A stretch of 34,929 nucleotides of DNA from CAYMKL01 sp964390805 (lineage in GTDB: Bacteria; Chloroflexota; Anaerolineae; VGOG01): contig CAYMKL010000075.1 of assembly GCA_964390805.1 (NCBI GenBank), positions 1 through 34,929 on the forward strand, in the 5' to 3' direction. Position numbers and translations under genes: made by a program. Under the pieces are notes generated by a model. That model was not told the DNA's origin. It ran no database searches and saw only the letters and a list, made by a program, of their open reading frames with translations. How positions within the stretch are numbered: the first letter of the stretch is position 1; each line of letters opens with the position of its first letter. Shown piece after piece: positions 8,246 through 14,940 of this stretch.

Positions 8246-9229
8246 TCAATCATTCAGTCTCTTGACGTAATCTACGCTTTCAACGACTGCTTGGTCCTGC
8301 AGGGCCACGAGCTCCCGACGTTCAGAGTCTGAACCGGGTATTCTGGCTAAGTCTTGCCATGCGTACGATTCTAGTTCGACCACATCGTCCAAGTAGTGCA
8401 ATATGTGCGGGGCAACCACAGAGGGGTCGTAAGGAGGCTGGTGGATACGGAAGCAGCCTTGGCCCAGTTTTGCACCGTAACCTTCGGCCTCGGGTAAACG
8501 AAAGGGTGCGATGTAGCCATAGCATACTTCAATATTGATTCGATCGAGAGGGGACTGTTCAGCAAGGATCCGATAAGCCTCGGCTAGATCAATGCTGCCT
8601 TTACCCAACGGTACGCCAACAATCATGGGTTGGTTGTTGAGCACAATGACCAAGTGGTCTTTGAAGTGTGAGCTGACTGCATGAGGGGCCATGGCCTTAA
8701 TCGCGTCAATGGGGTCTTCCCATACCATCATCGAGTTTCCGGTGTCAATGTGCGCGCCAACGTGTTCGCTATTCACCTTGCGTACTACTTCCAACACATC
8801 GTGCGACGATTCGAACTCGTGATTCTCGAGAGCGATTCTGACCCCATAGTCGGCACAGATATGGATGACCTGCAGAAAGTCTTCGACTGCTTGCTCTAGC
8901 TCCTCCTGAACATTCCCTCCAACGCTAGAGTACACTCTCATGGTGTCCGCCCCCAGAGCTTTGCAGATGTTGAGGACTCTGATGAGATTGTCTGGATTGG
9001 TGTCGCAAGTGTCGAGTTCGACGAACAATCCGAGACCTTCGACTGTGGCCCGAACCTCGCGGAGGAATCCGGGGTCGTCACTTCCGAGGTGGGCCAGGTC
9101 ATGGCCTTCTACATTGATCTGGACACCATCAAGGCCAAGTTCAGCGGTCCGTTGAATGAAATCGAAGATGTTCATCTGACCGTAGGCAAAGGCCAGATGA
9201 TAACTGAAAGTCTCCAAGCCCAATAACAT
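8246..9229 (-). CDS. Sugar phosphate isomerase/epimerase (AP endonuclease family 2 TIM barrel)
   Basis: A 327-residue xylose-isomerase-like TIM barrel. Typical parts are LGLDGVQINVEGHDL near residue 31, the metal-ligand region IALENHEFESS (about 150-160), HVGAHIDTGNS, SSHFKDH, and a late Glu in INIEVCYGY. Members isomerise or epimerise sugars, hydroxypyruvate or inosose; which reaction is catalysed here is unknown. The ATG at 9229 has GGAGG five bases upstream. It precedes an MFS transporter on the same strand. Confidence 0.85.
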   Translation of the reverse strand: MLLGLETFSYHLAFAYGQMNIFDFIQRTAELGLDGVQINVEGHDLAHLGSDDPGFLREVRATVEGLGLFVELDTCDTNPDNLIRVLNICKALGADTMRVYSSVGGNVQEELEQAVEDFLQVIHICADYGVRIALENHEFESSHDVLEVVRKVNSEHVGAHIDTGNSMMVWEDPIDAIKAMAPHAVSSHFKDHLVIVLNNQPMIVGVPLGKGSIDLAEAYRILAEQSPLDRINIEVCYGYIAPFRLPEAEGYGAKLGQGCFRIHQPPYDPSVVAPHILHYLDDVVELESYAWQDLARIPGSDSERRELVALQDQAVVESVDYVKRLND

Positions 9230-9293
9230 AGCTGCCTCCGGGATTTGATATTTGCAGTAGCCTATTCCTGTCTCGCCTGGGCACTTCTTCTCG

Positions 9294-9854
9294 CTAGTAG
9301 AAGTCTTCTATCCCGAAGCCGAATTGCTTGTCCTGCTCCGTCATTCTGATGAAGTGCTTTAGTCGTTTCTCATACTCACCAGGTCTGTTTCTGGCCCCAT
9401 CTATGTAGGCAATGCGAATCCGTTGGTACGATCCTGAATACCTCTGAAAGCTCTCCCAGGCTTGTTTGTTCTCACGGATAGCTGCCATGATATCCGTCGG
9501 ATACTCAAAATCCTCTACGCCAACGTCGCCCAGGCTGGCCAGCACTTCTGGCATTACCTTTCCCCGTTCGATCAGCTTTTTCAGCCTCTCTTTGTTCGTT
9601 TGCGAGAACTTGCTCTGCCGTGTCCTCGGGGTAAACCGTTGAGCATATCGCTCCTGATCTAGATTCTTGACAATGCTGTCAATCCATCCAAAGCAGAGCG
9701 CTTCTTCGACCGCGTCGTTGTACGGAATGCGTGGCTGTCCCGTCTGTTTCCGGTAGAAAACTAGCCAGATTTCTACCGCGCTTCTGTAATGCTCTTCCAG
9801 CCAATTTCGCCAGTCCTCTCGATTGGTTACATACAGCGTCTTGGTTACGTCCAT
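9294..9854 (-). CDS. YdeI/OmpD-associated family protein
   Basis: A 186-residue soluble protein with the landmarks of the YdeI-like family: an N-terminal WRNWLEEHY, the segment EALCFGWIDS near residues 51-60, RFTPRTRQSKFS near 74-85, and a C-terminal region with KHFIRMTEQDK. Biochemical function is not established; some relatives are linked to stress resistance. The ATG at 9854 has only a weak AGGAT before it. A promoter-like pair lies about 260 bases upstream in the divergent control region, and a 12-bp hairpin lies about 50 bases upstream. Confidence 0.85.
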   Translation of the reverse strand: MDVTKTLYVTNREDWRNWLEEHYRSAVEIWLVFYRKQTGQPRIPYNDAVEEALCFGWIDSIVKNLDQERYAQRFTPRTRQSKFSQTNKERLKKLIERGKVMPEVLASLGDVGVEDFEYPTDIMAAIRENKQAWESFQRYSGSYQRIRIAYIDGARNRPGEYEKRLKHFIRMTEQDKQFGFGIEDFY

Positions 9855-9902
9855 ATCCTATCTCTGGTGACTCTGATTTCTCAGTCAGCAATCCGCCGCG
9901 CC

Positions 9903-9933
9903 GCTAGGCGAGACACGAAGCGTCTCGCCTAGC
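9903..9933. repeat. Perfect 12-bp inverted repeat with 7-base loop
   Basis: GCTAGGCGAGAC and GTCTCGCCTAGC flank ACGAAGC. No T-run follows on either strand, so it is not a standard terminator. It could be a REP-like element or an operator or leader hairpin for the YdeI-family gene. Confidence 0.75.
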
Positions 9934-10013
9934 AAGTGATTATGCGGAATCCTTCTGAATAATCCTCCAAATCAGCCGCCTCTACGGACATGTGCCCACC
10001 CTTGGCGGCCTCG

Positions 10014-10041
10014 GGGATTGCCCAGGCCGGCTACACTCCCA
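10014..10041. repeat. Dispersed 28-base repeat, copy 2
   Basis: This matches 706-733 at 24 of 28 positions, differing only by transitions, around the word CTACACTCCCA. Confidence 0.5.
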
Positions 10042-10066
10042 GTGTCTGAAAGGCCACGTGTCCGAT

Positions 10067-10142
10067 GGCGTGTTTTGAGGCGCGGGTGACGGATGTTGTC
10101 TCAGTTGCCTCAAGTATACCGCAAGATGGTCAGTTAGGCAAG
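10067..10142. repeat. Dispersed promoter-bearing repeat, copy B
   Basis: The second copy of the block at 6896-6970. The core 10105-10142 differs from 6933-6970 at one base; the GC-rich half toward 10067 is similar but diverged. It abuts the helicase promoter. Confidence 0.75.
10113..10141 (-). promoter_or_regulatory. Predicted sigma70 promoter facing the YdeI-family gene
   Basis: The minus strand carries TTGCCT (10141-10136), a 17-base spacer and TATACT (10118-10113), identical to the boxes in the other repeat copy. It stands back to back with the helicase promoter, the two -35 boxes being 13 bases apart. Confidence 0.45.
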
Positions 10143-10154
10143 CGGCTGCTTGTT

Positions 10155-10183
10155 TTGACAAGAATCCCGTTCGTTGGTATAAT
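10155..10183 (+). promoter_or_regulatory. Consensus sigma70 promoter of the helicase gene
   Basis: TTGACA at 10155-10160 and TATAAT at 10178-10183 are both perfect consensus and are separated by exactly 17 bases. The expected start is near 10190, leaving a leader of about 135 bases before the helicase ATG. Confidence 0.85.
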
Positions 10184-10221
10184 TACTGTCGTTAGTTAAG
10201 TTAATCGGTTTGGCATCGCTC

Positions 10222-10255
10222 ACCGCTCCGATTCACGCAATCGAGGCGGTTTTTT
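10222..10255 (+). terminator. Intrinsic terminator-like hairpin inside the helicase leader
   Basis: ACCGC (10222-10226) pairs with GCGGT (10246-10250) and CGATT (10229-10233) with AATCG (10239-10243), with one wobble and one mismatch between, a five-base loop, and a run of six T. An upstream AATCGG (10203-10208) is complementary to CCGATT (10228-10233) inside the stem, so an alternative antiterminator fold is possible. It lies between the promoter and the coding region, as an attenuator would. Confidence 0.65.
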
Positions 10256-10326
10256 GTGGCAACCCAAACCAACCCAAACCCGTAGGTCAAACGCCTGCGT
10301 CAATCAAGTAGTATCAAAGGAGTTTC

Positions 10327-11550
10327 ATGCGTTTTACAGAGTTAGATTTCAGCCCACCTCTACAAAAGACAATCAGAGGCTTGGGATATGAGGAAATGAC
10401 CCCTATCCAGATCCAAGCCATCCCGCCTGGTTTGCAGAAACGCGATATCGTCGGTTGCGCCCAGACGGGCACCGGTAAGACGTTGGCCTTTCTTCTGCCA
10501 GCGTTGGACCACTTGCTACGGGATCAAGTCAAGACCAAGAACCCCCGCGTCGTGGTGCTGGAGCCGACTCGTGAGTTGGCCATCCAGGTGGCCGGGGAAA
10601 CCCAGAAACTGACCGCCCGCACCTCACTGCGCAGCGTTTCCGTATATGGCGGAGCCGGAATGAAAAAGCAAACCGACAAACTACGCCGGGGCGTTGATAT
10701 AGTTGTCGCCACACCAGGCCGCCTGATGGATCACATGCGCCGCAAGAACGTGAACTTCAGCGGCTTGCAGATTCTGGTGTTAGACGAGGCCGACCGGATG
10801 CTGGATATGGGCTTTCTGCCCGACATCAAAGAGATCATCAGCCGTATGCCCCGTCAGCGCCAAACCATGCTCTTCTCGGCCACGATACCTCCGACGATTT
10901 CGGCTCTCGCTCGTCAGTTTCTGCACGACCCGGTGAGTATCGAGATAGATCTGGCCCGCCCTCCTGAGGCGATTCAACAGGCTCTCTACCCAGTACCCAA
11001 GCACCTCAAGGTTCAACTTCTGGTGACCATGCTTGAGCGGATGGAAATCAATAGCATGCTGGTCTTCACCAGGACCAAACAAGAAGCCGACATTGTGACT
11101 CGGCAACTGCGCGAGGCCAGGATCGCCACAGCTTGCATTCACGGGGATTTCAAGCAGCGAGACCGGATATCTGCGCTGGAGGGGTTCCGGTCGGGCAAGC
11201 ACCGGGTCCTGGTCGCCACCAACATCGCTGCACGAGGATTGGACGTTGAGGGGATCTCGCACGTGATCAACTACGATGTGCCGGAACACCCCGAGGATTA
11301 TGTGCACCGTATCGGGCGCACTGCCCGATACGATGCTGATGGCGACGCCATCACGCTCGTCACCCCCGACGACGAGGCGTTGATCTATCGGATCGAGTAT
11401 CTGCTAGGCCGCAAGATCGAGCGCAAGACCCTGCTGGGGTTCGACTATGACGTGCCAACACCCTCGTGGGCCAAACCCTCAGCCAAGGCGCTGCTGCAGC
11501 GGGCCGCTCAATCGCAAAGCCTGGCCGACCGCTGGCGATCCATGTGTTAG
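10327..11550 (+). CDS. DEAD-box ATP-dependent RNA helicase (RhlE-like)
   Basis: A 407-residue RNA helicase that unwinds or remodels RNA, with roles in ribosome assembly, RNA decay and cold adaptation in relatives. All core motifs are present: the Q motif with F8 and TPIQ (25-28), AQTGTGKT (45-52), PTRELA (80-85), ATPGR (128-132), DEAD (153-156), SAT (184-186), then in the second RecA domain ARGLD and HRIGRTAR. The C-terminal tail is short and not strongly basic, ending WRSMC. The ATG at 10327 follows AAAGGAG. It is the only clear plus-strand gene, has its own consensus promoter and a leader with a terminator-like hairpin, and is therefore probably regulated by attenuation. Confidence 0.95.
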   Translation: MRFTELDFSPPLQKTIRGLGYEEMTPIQIQAIPPGLQKRDIVGCAQTGTGKTLAFLLPALDHLLRDQVKTKNPRVVVLEPTRELAIQVAGETQKLTARTSLRSVSVYGGAGMKKQTDKLRRGVDIVVATPGRLMDHMRRKNVNFSGLQILVLDEADRMLDMGFLPDIKEIISRMPRQRQTMLFSATIPPTISALARQFLHDPVSIEIDLARPPEAIQQALYPVPKHLKVQLLVTMLERMEINSMLVFTRTKQEADIVTRQLREARIATACIHGDFKQRDRISALEGFRSGKHRVLVATNIAARGLDVEGISHVINYDVPEHPEDYVHRIGRTARYDADGDAITLVTPDDEALIYRIEYLLGRKIERKTLLGFDYDVPTPSWAKPSAKALLQRAAQSQSLADRWRSMC

Positions 11551-11566
11551 AGCAGAATGTGCCCGA

Positions 11567-11764
11567 CGCTCCCGAATCCTCCAGTGTAAGGCGGTTCACT
11601 AAGAATGTTTCGTCCAGTAGACCCTGCCTGCGGTGGGTTTCGATTCCCTCTCGCAGGTCGTGGAGGCGCTGGATGGAGACCATATGCCCCCAATACCCTC
11701 GCTCTTCTAACGCCTGTAACAGCCTTGCGTTCAGTTTGACATCCCTCCCTTCTTCCTCTTGCAC
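11567..11764 (-). pseudogene. Truncated 5' remnant of a 4Fe-4S epoxyqueuosine-reductase-like gene
   Basis: The minus-strand frame encodes about 60 residues resembling the N-terminus of double-cluster 4Fe-4S proteins related to epoxyqueuosine reductase (LNARLLQALEERGYW, then MVSIQRLHDLREGIE and RRQGLLDETF). After about 11570 the frame continues only as antisense of the helicase 3' end, so the rest of the gene, including all cluster cysteines, is missing. A good ribosome site (AAGGGAGGG) precedes an ATG that is out of frame by one base, and the only in-frame start is a GTG. The family match is from memory of the motif and is moderate. It lies just downstream of the VOC gene and was probably the last gene of that operon before truncation. 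Confidence 0.5.
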
Positions 11765-11782
11765 AGTTGCAGGCCCACCCCG

Positions 11783-12214
11783 CTAGCTGGCATTTGGCGG
11801 CATCACGTCGCTGAACGCTCGATTGGCGTCAACGACCTGTGAAAAAGTCAGCACGTAGCCATCTGGATCGGAAACCGTTACCTCCCGTGTGTTCCAGGCC
11901 GTCTCCGCTGGGCCTTCAACTCTGGCTCCCACGGATCTAGCCCGTTGTGCCAAACCGTCTATGCCTTTCTCAATCGTCAAATTGATGACCACGCCTTGGC
12001 CTTTGGTTGATTCGCTTAGGCTGCGGGGCTGGGCAATCAGCATCAAATCCTGATAACGCCCCAGTCGCAGATGGTTCATCATCTGCGTGTCATTGTCTCC
12101 CGCCAGGGCATAAACCGAGCGGAAGCCTAGCGCATCTTTGTACCATCCTGCTGATGCCGCGACATCACGTACCGACAGTTTGACGAACATCGGCATCGGG
12201 TAGAACTCCTCCAT
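11783..12214 (-). CDS. VOC-family (glyoxalase/bleomycin-resistance-like) protein
   Basis: A 143-residue protein with the paired beta-alpha-beta-beta-beta modules of the vicinal oxygen chelate fold. Evidence is VKLSVRDVAASAGWYKDALGF at the N-terminus and VTVSDPDGYVLTFSQ near the C-terminus, where the final Glu of the typical metal site is replaced. The His/Glu metal ligands of true glyoxalase I are not clearly present, so the protein may bind rather than transform a small molecule. The ATG at 12214 follows GAGGAGG; an internal ATG at 12196 is an alternative. It starts nine bases after the TfoX-N gene. Confidence 0.85.
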   Translation of the reverse strand: MEEFYPMPMFVKLSVRDVAASAGWYKDALGFRSVYALAGDNDTQMMNHLRLGRYQDLMLIAQPRSLSESTKGQGVVINLTIEKGIDGLAQRARSVGARVEGPAETAWNTREVTVSDPDGYVLTFSQVVDANRAFSDVMPPNAS

Positions 12215-12223
12215 GCTTCCTCC

Positions 12224-12553
12224 TCATTTCGGCGGCAAGGTGAGCGCGAATTGGACGCCCTGCTGAACCCAGCTTTTCAGGGCGTCGGCAGACTCGTAGC
12301 CGTCTGCTGACACCATGACCCATCCCTTCATGGGCCTCCCTGTCATGTCAAACGGTCTCGTGTGAGCCCTGGCCAGCGCCTCCTCGTACCGCTCCGGGCC
12401 GACACGAACTATGAGATCGTCCTTGTTGACGCCGCAGGCCATGTTGCCCTGCACCATGAATCCGATGCCGCCGAACATCTTCTTCTCGACGAGCCCAGGT
12501 AGTTCGCCCAGTGCTTCGCGAATTCGCTGTGCCAAGCCCTCATCGTAAGCCAT
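12224..12553 (-). CDS. TfoX N-terminal domain protein
   Basis: A 109-residue stand-alone TfoX_N domain. The family landmarks KKMFGGIGFMVQGNMACGV (about 24-42), LIVRVGPERYEEAL and RPMKGWVMV are all there. In gamma-proteobacteria the domain is part of the competence regulator TfoX/Sxy, but single-domain versions are widespread with unknown function. It sits 15 bases after the winged-helix gene and nine before the VOC gene, so it is mid-operon. Confidence 0.9.
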   Translation of the reverse strand: MAYDEGLAQRIREALGELPGLVEKKMFGGIGFMVQGNMACGVNKDDLIVRVGPERYEEALARAHTRPFDMTGRPMKGWVMVSADGYESADALKSWVQQGVQFALTLPPK

Positions 12554-12568
12554 GCTATCCCTCCAATT

Positions 12569-13486
12569 CTACTCTCTACCTTCACCGGTCTCGGCCATTT
12601 CCACTAAGCTGCTCTTCAGTTGTACCAACAACCCTTGCAGTTGAGCGTTCTCATCATCGCTCAGCGACGCCCACGCAGCGAAGAAGTAACTGTTTGTCGC
12701 TTCCTCGGCTTGCTGACGCAAAGCCCGGCCTTTCTCCGTGACCCGATAACCATCTGGCGTGTCTTCTATCCAACCACGACTGACAAGGTCCGCCAGAGCT
12801 TCGGCGTAGACCTCGACAGAATGGTCTCGCACGGAGAGTCTTTCGGCCAGCTCTTGGGCCGTGTGGGCTTCGCCACGCCAGATGAAGGTCAGCGCTTCCC
12901 AGCCGTGTCCGCTCACATTGTGGGGTTTCCAGGCGGCGATGTGGGCGTCGTCGCGGAAACGCACCAAATCGGTCAGATATTGGTCTGCCCGGACGGGACC
13001 AGGCGCATCCTCGCCGGGATCGGTCCAGCGGCTGTAGGCAATGGCCCACTTGTTCTCCGGTTCCGGTGCCTCCAAAGTGGCTTCTGCCAGGCGATAGAGC
13101 AAATCGTTGAGCTGATTCATCTCGTCGGTCGGGAGCGGTTCGATTGCTCCTAAACTCTGGTGCGCAGCTCCGAAAATGCCTTCGACTGCTTCCCGCCCCA
13201 GGTCTGTGAGCCGGTAGGCGTCTTCTCCCACCCTTTCCAGCAGCTCCAGTCGAGCAAGCTCCTCCAGGTTCTCTGCGAATCGTTCCCGCGCAGTGTAGGG
13301 AAACAAGGCGTGGCAGCGCTCAACGGTGAAAGGCGCAGGATCGCTACCGTGCGCCAGGCTCAAGGCAAACCAGTTGTCAGGAGCCCCCGAATCCTGGATG
13401 GCCTTCTGCATTGCATCTCGATAGAAGGGACCAAAGGCTCGCATGGTTTCTTCTACCAGGGGCCACAATTGTTCTTTGTCCATCAT
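12569..13486 (-). CDS. Winged-helix protein with two HTH-like halves (SCO6745/MarR-like)
   Basis: A 305-residue protein with two segments that look like winged helix-turn-helix domains: residues about 55-105 (ERFAENLEELARLELLERV, then YRLTDLGREAV) and about 205-260 (AQELAERLSVRDHSVEV, then SRGWIEDTPDGYRVTEKG). Such domains bind DNA or mediate dimerisation. The closest family I can suggest is the SCO6745-like group, where function is unknown. It may regulate its neighbours (LamG-like, TfoX-N, VOC), which is inference. ATG at 13486, possibly the second ATG at 13483. Confidence 0.65.
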   Translation of the reverse strand: MMDKEQLWPLVEETMRAFGPFYRDAMQKAIQDSGAPDNWFALSLAHGSDPAPFTVERCHALFPYTARERFAENLEELARLELLERVGEDAYRLTDLGREAVEGIFGAAHQSLGAIEPLPTDEMNQLNDLLYRLAEATLEAPEPENKWAIAYSRWTDPGEDAPGPVRADQYLTDLVRFRDDAHIAAWKPHNVSGHGWEALTFIWRGEAHTAQELAERLSVRDHSVEVYAEALADLVSRGWIEDTPDGYRVTEKGRALRQQAEEATNSYFFAAWASLSDDENAQLQGLLVQLKSSLVEMAETGEGRE

Positions 13487-13519
13487 CGTTCTCTCCTTGG
13501 CAATTCTATATTGAGCAGG

Positions 13520-14095
13520 TTATGGAAGACCTTCAACCGCAACTCGTCTAAAGGCCGCATCTGTTGCAGTGCCAACATAGAAGCCAGGTCGCCCCTCGGA
13601 CAGGTAATAGGTGAGCTTCTTGGCAAACACGGTCTGGCCTTCTACCTGAAGCGTGAACTCATCGCCTACTACGTCAACCCGTGCCTGAAACCATGTGTCA
13701 GGGGGAATGTAGGGGCCACCTTTCTGCTGCGTTGCATAGGCTTCTGTCCACCAGGGGACAACGCCGTGGGCAACTGCCAGATAAGCAGCCGTTTTCCCGC
13801 TCTCTGCTGTCGGCATGAACCACACGAGTTCGTAGTTTTGCGTGTCTTGTGCGCGCATTACGAAGCCAAACCACCCGCCTCTCTCCTCGGGCAAATGGTG
13901 TCCGAGAAAGCGCATCTCAGCTTGCATCGTGTAGTTGTGCTTGGCATCGCCTAGCAGTGCCACCTTGCCACCAATGTGATCTTCCAGCTTGTTGTCAACA
14001 ACCTGAAGGATCAGCTCGCCCTCAGATTCAGCTACCTGCCAAAGTGGCGAGTTGGTTTCCAGGTCTACGCTGGATAAGTCGAGAAACTCGTTCAT
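13520..14095 (-). CDS. LamG/DUF1080-like beta-jelly-roll protein
   Basis: A 191-residue, strand-rich protein. The order of elements (SPLWQVAESEGELILQ, YTMQAEMRFLG, GWFGFVMRAQDTQNYELVWF, TWFQARVDVVGDEFTLQVEG, GRPGFYVGTATDAAFRRV) is that of concanavalin-like domains such as DUF1080 (3-keto-disaccharide hydrolase-like) and LamG. No signal peptide is present, so it appears cytoplasmic, which is unusual for the fold. It may bind a carbohydrate. The ATG at 14095 has AGAGGG upstream; it is first in the run with the winged-helix, TfoX-N and VOC genes, 33 bases before the next. Confidence 0.65.
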   Translation of the reverse strand: MNEFLDLSSVDLETNSPLWQVAESEGELILQVVDNKLEDHIGGKVALLGDAKHNYTMQAEMRFLGHHLPEERGGWFGFVMRAQDTQNYELVWFMPTAESGKTAAYLAVAHGVVPWWTEAYATQQKGGPYIPPDTWFQARVDVVGDEFTLQVEGQTVFAKKLTYYLSEGRPGFYVGTATDAAFRRVAVEGLP

Positions 14096-14268
14096 GTGTT
14101 ATTCCCTCTCTTTTCACCGTTGCACTTCAACACTACAGCGGACTTAGAATAAAACGGGTCGGTAGTGGGAAAACTCGTTCGTTTCTCAATCCGATGCAGT
14201 GCTTTCTAAGCGTCTGGTAACAAAAGGCGGATTGTGAAAAAGCGCCGGCTTCAGACCGCAACAGCTCG

Positions 14269-14940
14269 TCACCAAATTCCAGGAATCAGACGGTATCGAA
14301 CACGCTTCGAGTAATCTGCATATCCCTCAAGTTCCTCTTGCAAGAGCCTGTCTTCTACGACTACTCTTCGGATGAATACTATCGAGATTGCCAGAGCAGG
14401 AACAAAGGATAGCCATGATCCGAGCGCGACACCGCTTGAGAGAAACATGAAGGTGAAGGCCGTATACCCGGGATGGCGCACAACCTTGTACGGGCCAGAT
14501 GTTATGATTTCGTGACCTCTATCTTCCTGAATTCGGATCGCTTTTGAGAAGAATGGATTCACCGAGAATGCCTACGCTACGAGACTGAATGAAAGGATCA
14601 ATACAACCAATCCTGCTATCTGCCACACTGGGGGGACAGAGTCAGACCAATGAAACCTGCCAACGTCCAATCCCGCGATGATGAAGTGACTTGCTACCAC
14701 GGGAAGTCCGAGGATTTGCATCAGCCTTCCTCGGGTCCCAGGCCCCACTGTCGCCCGTTCGTGCATTAGGTCCAGATCCATGATCCGAGCTGTGATGATC
14801 ATGAACCCAACCCAAACGAGCAGATTGGCCCAGAAGAATGGAATATCCAGTCTTCCAGCAGAGAGGAACAAGGATCCGCCGATAAACACTGCAACGTAGA
14901 GGGCCAGCACAAGAGTGATCGCAGCTTTTTTCATCTTCAT
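14269..14940 (-). pseudogene. Isoprenylcysteine carboxyl methyltransferase-like gene with an in-frame amber codon
   Basis: One reading frame of 223 codons is broken by a single TAG at 14574-14572. Before it are 122 residues with three to four membrane segments; directly after it in the same frame comes AFSVNPFFSKAIRIQ and then GPYKVVRHPGYTAF, the AdoMet-binding hallmark of the ICMT/PEMT membrane methyltransferase family. In relatives a Trp usually stands at about this point, so TGG to TAG is the simplest change. No base is missing and both halves are well preserved, which suggests a recent nonsense mutation, suppression, or a sequencing error. The ATG at 14940 overlaps the TAA of the penicillin acylase gene (TAATG). 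Confidence 0.8.

Larger units (their letters stand above)
9855..10326. other. Divergent regulatory interval between YdeI-family gene and helicase
   Basis: No gene is seen in these 472 bases. From left to right they hold a perfect hairpin (9903-9933), a 28-base dispersed repeat (10014-10041), the promoter-bearing repeat copy B (10067-10142), a consensus plus-strand promoter (10155-10183), a leader terminator-like hairpin (10222-10255), and a C-rich tandem AACCCAAACC (about 10260-10281) before the helicase ribosome site. Confidence 0.7.

Noticed and set aside
14237..14251. Hairpin with T-run after the broken methyltransferase gene as a terminator
   Set aside because: The stem AAGC/GCTT has only four pairs with a GC loop; too weak to call.
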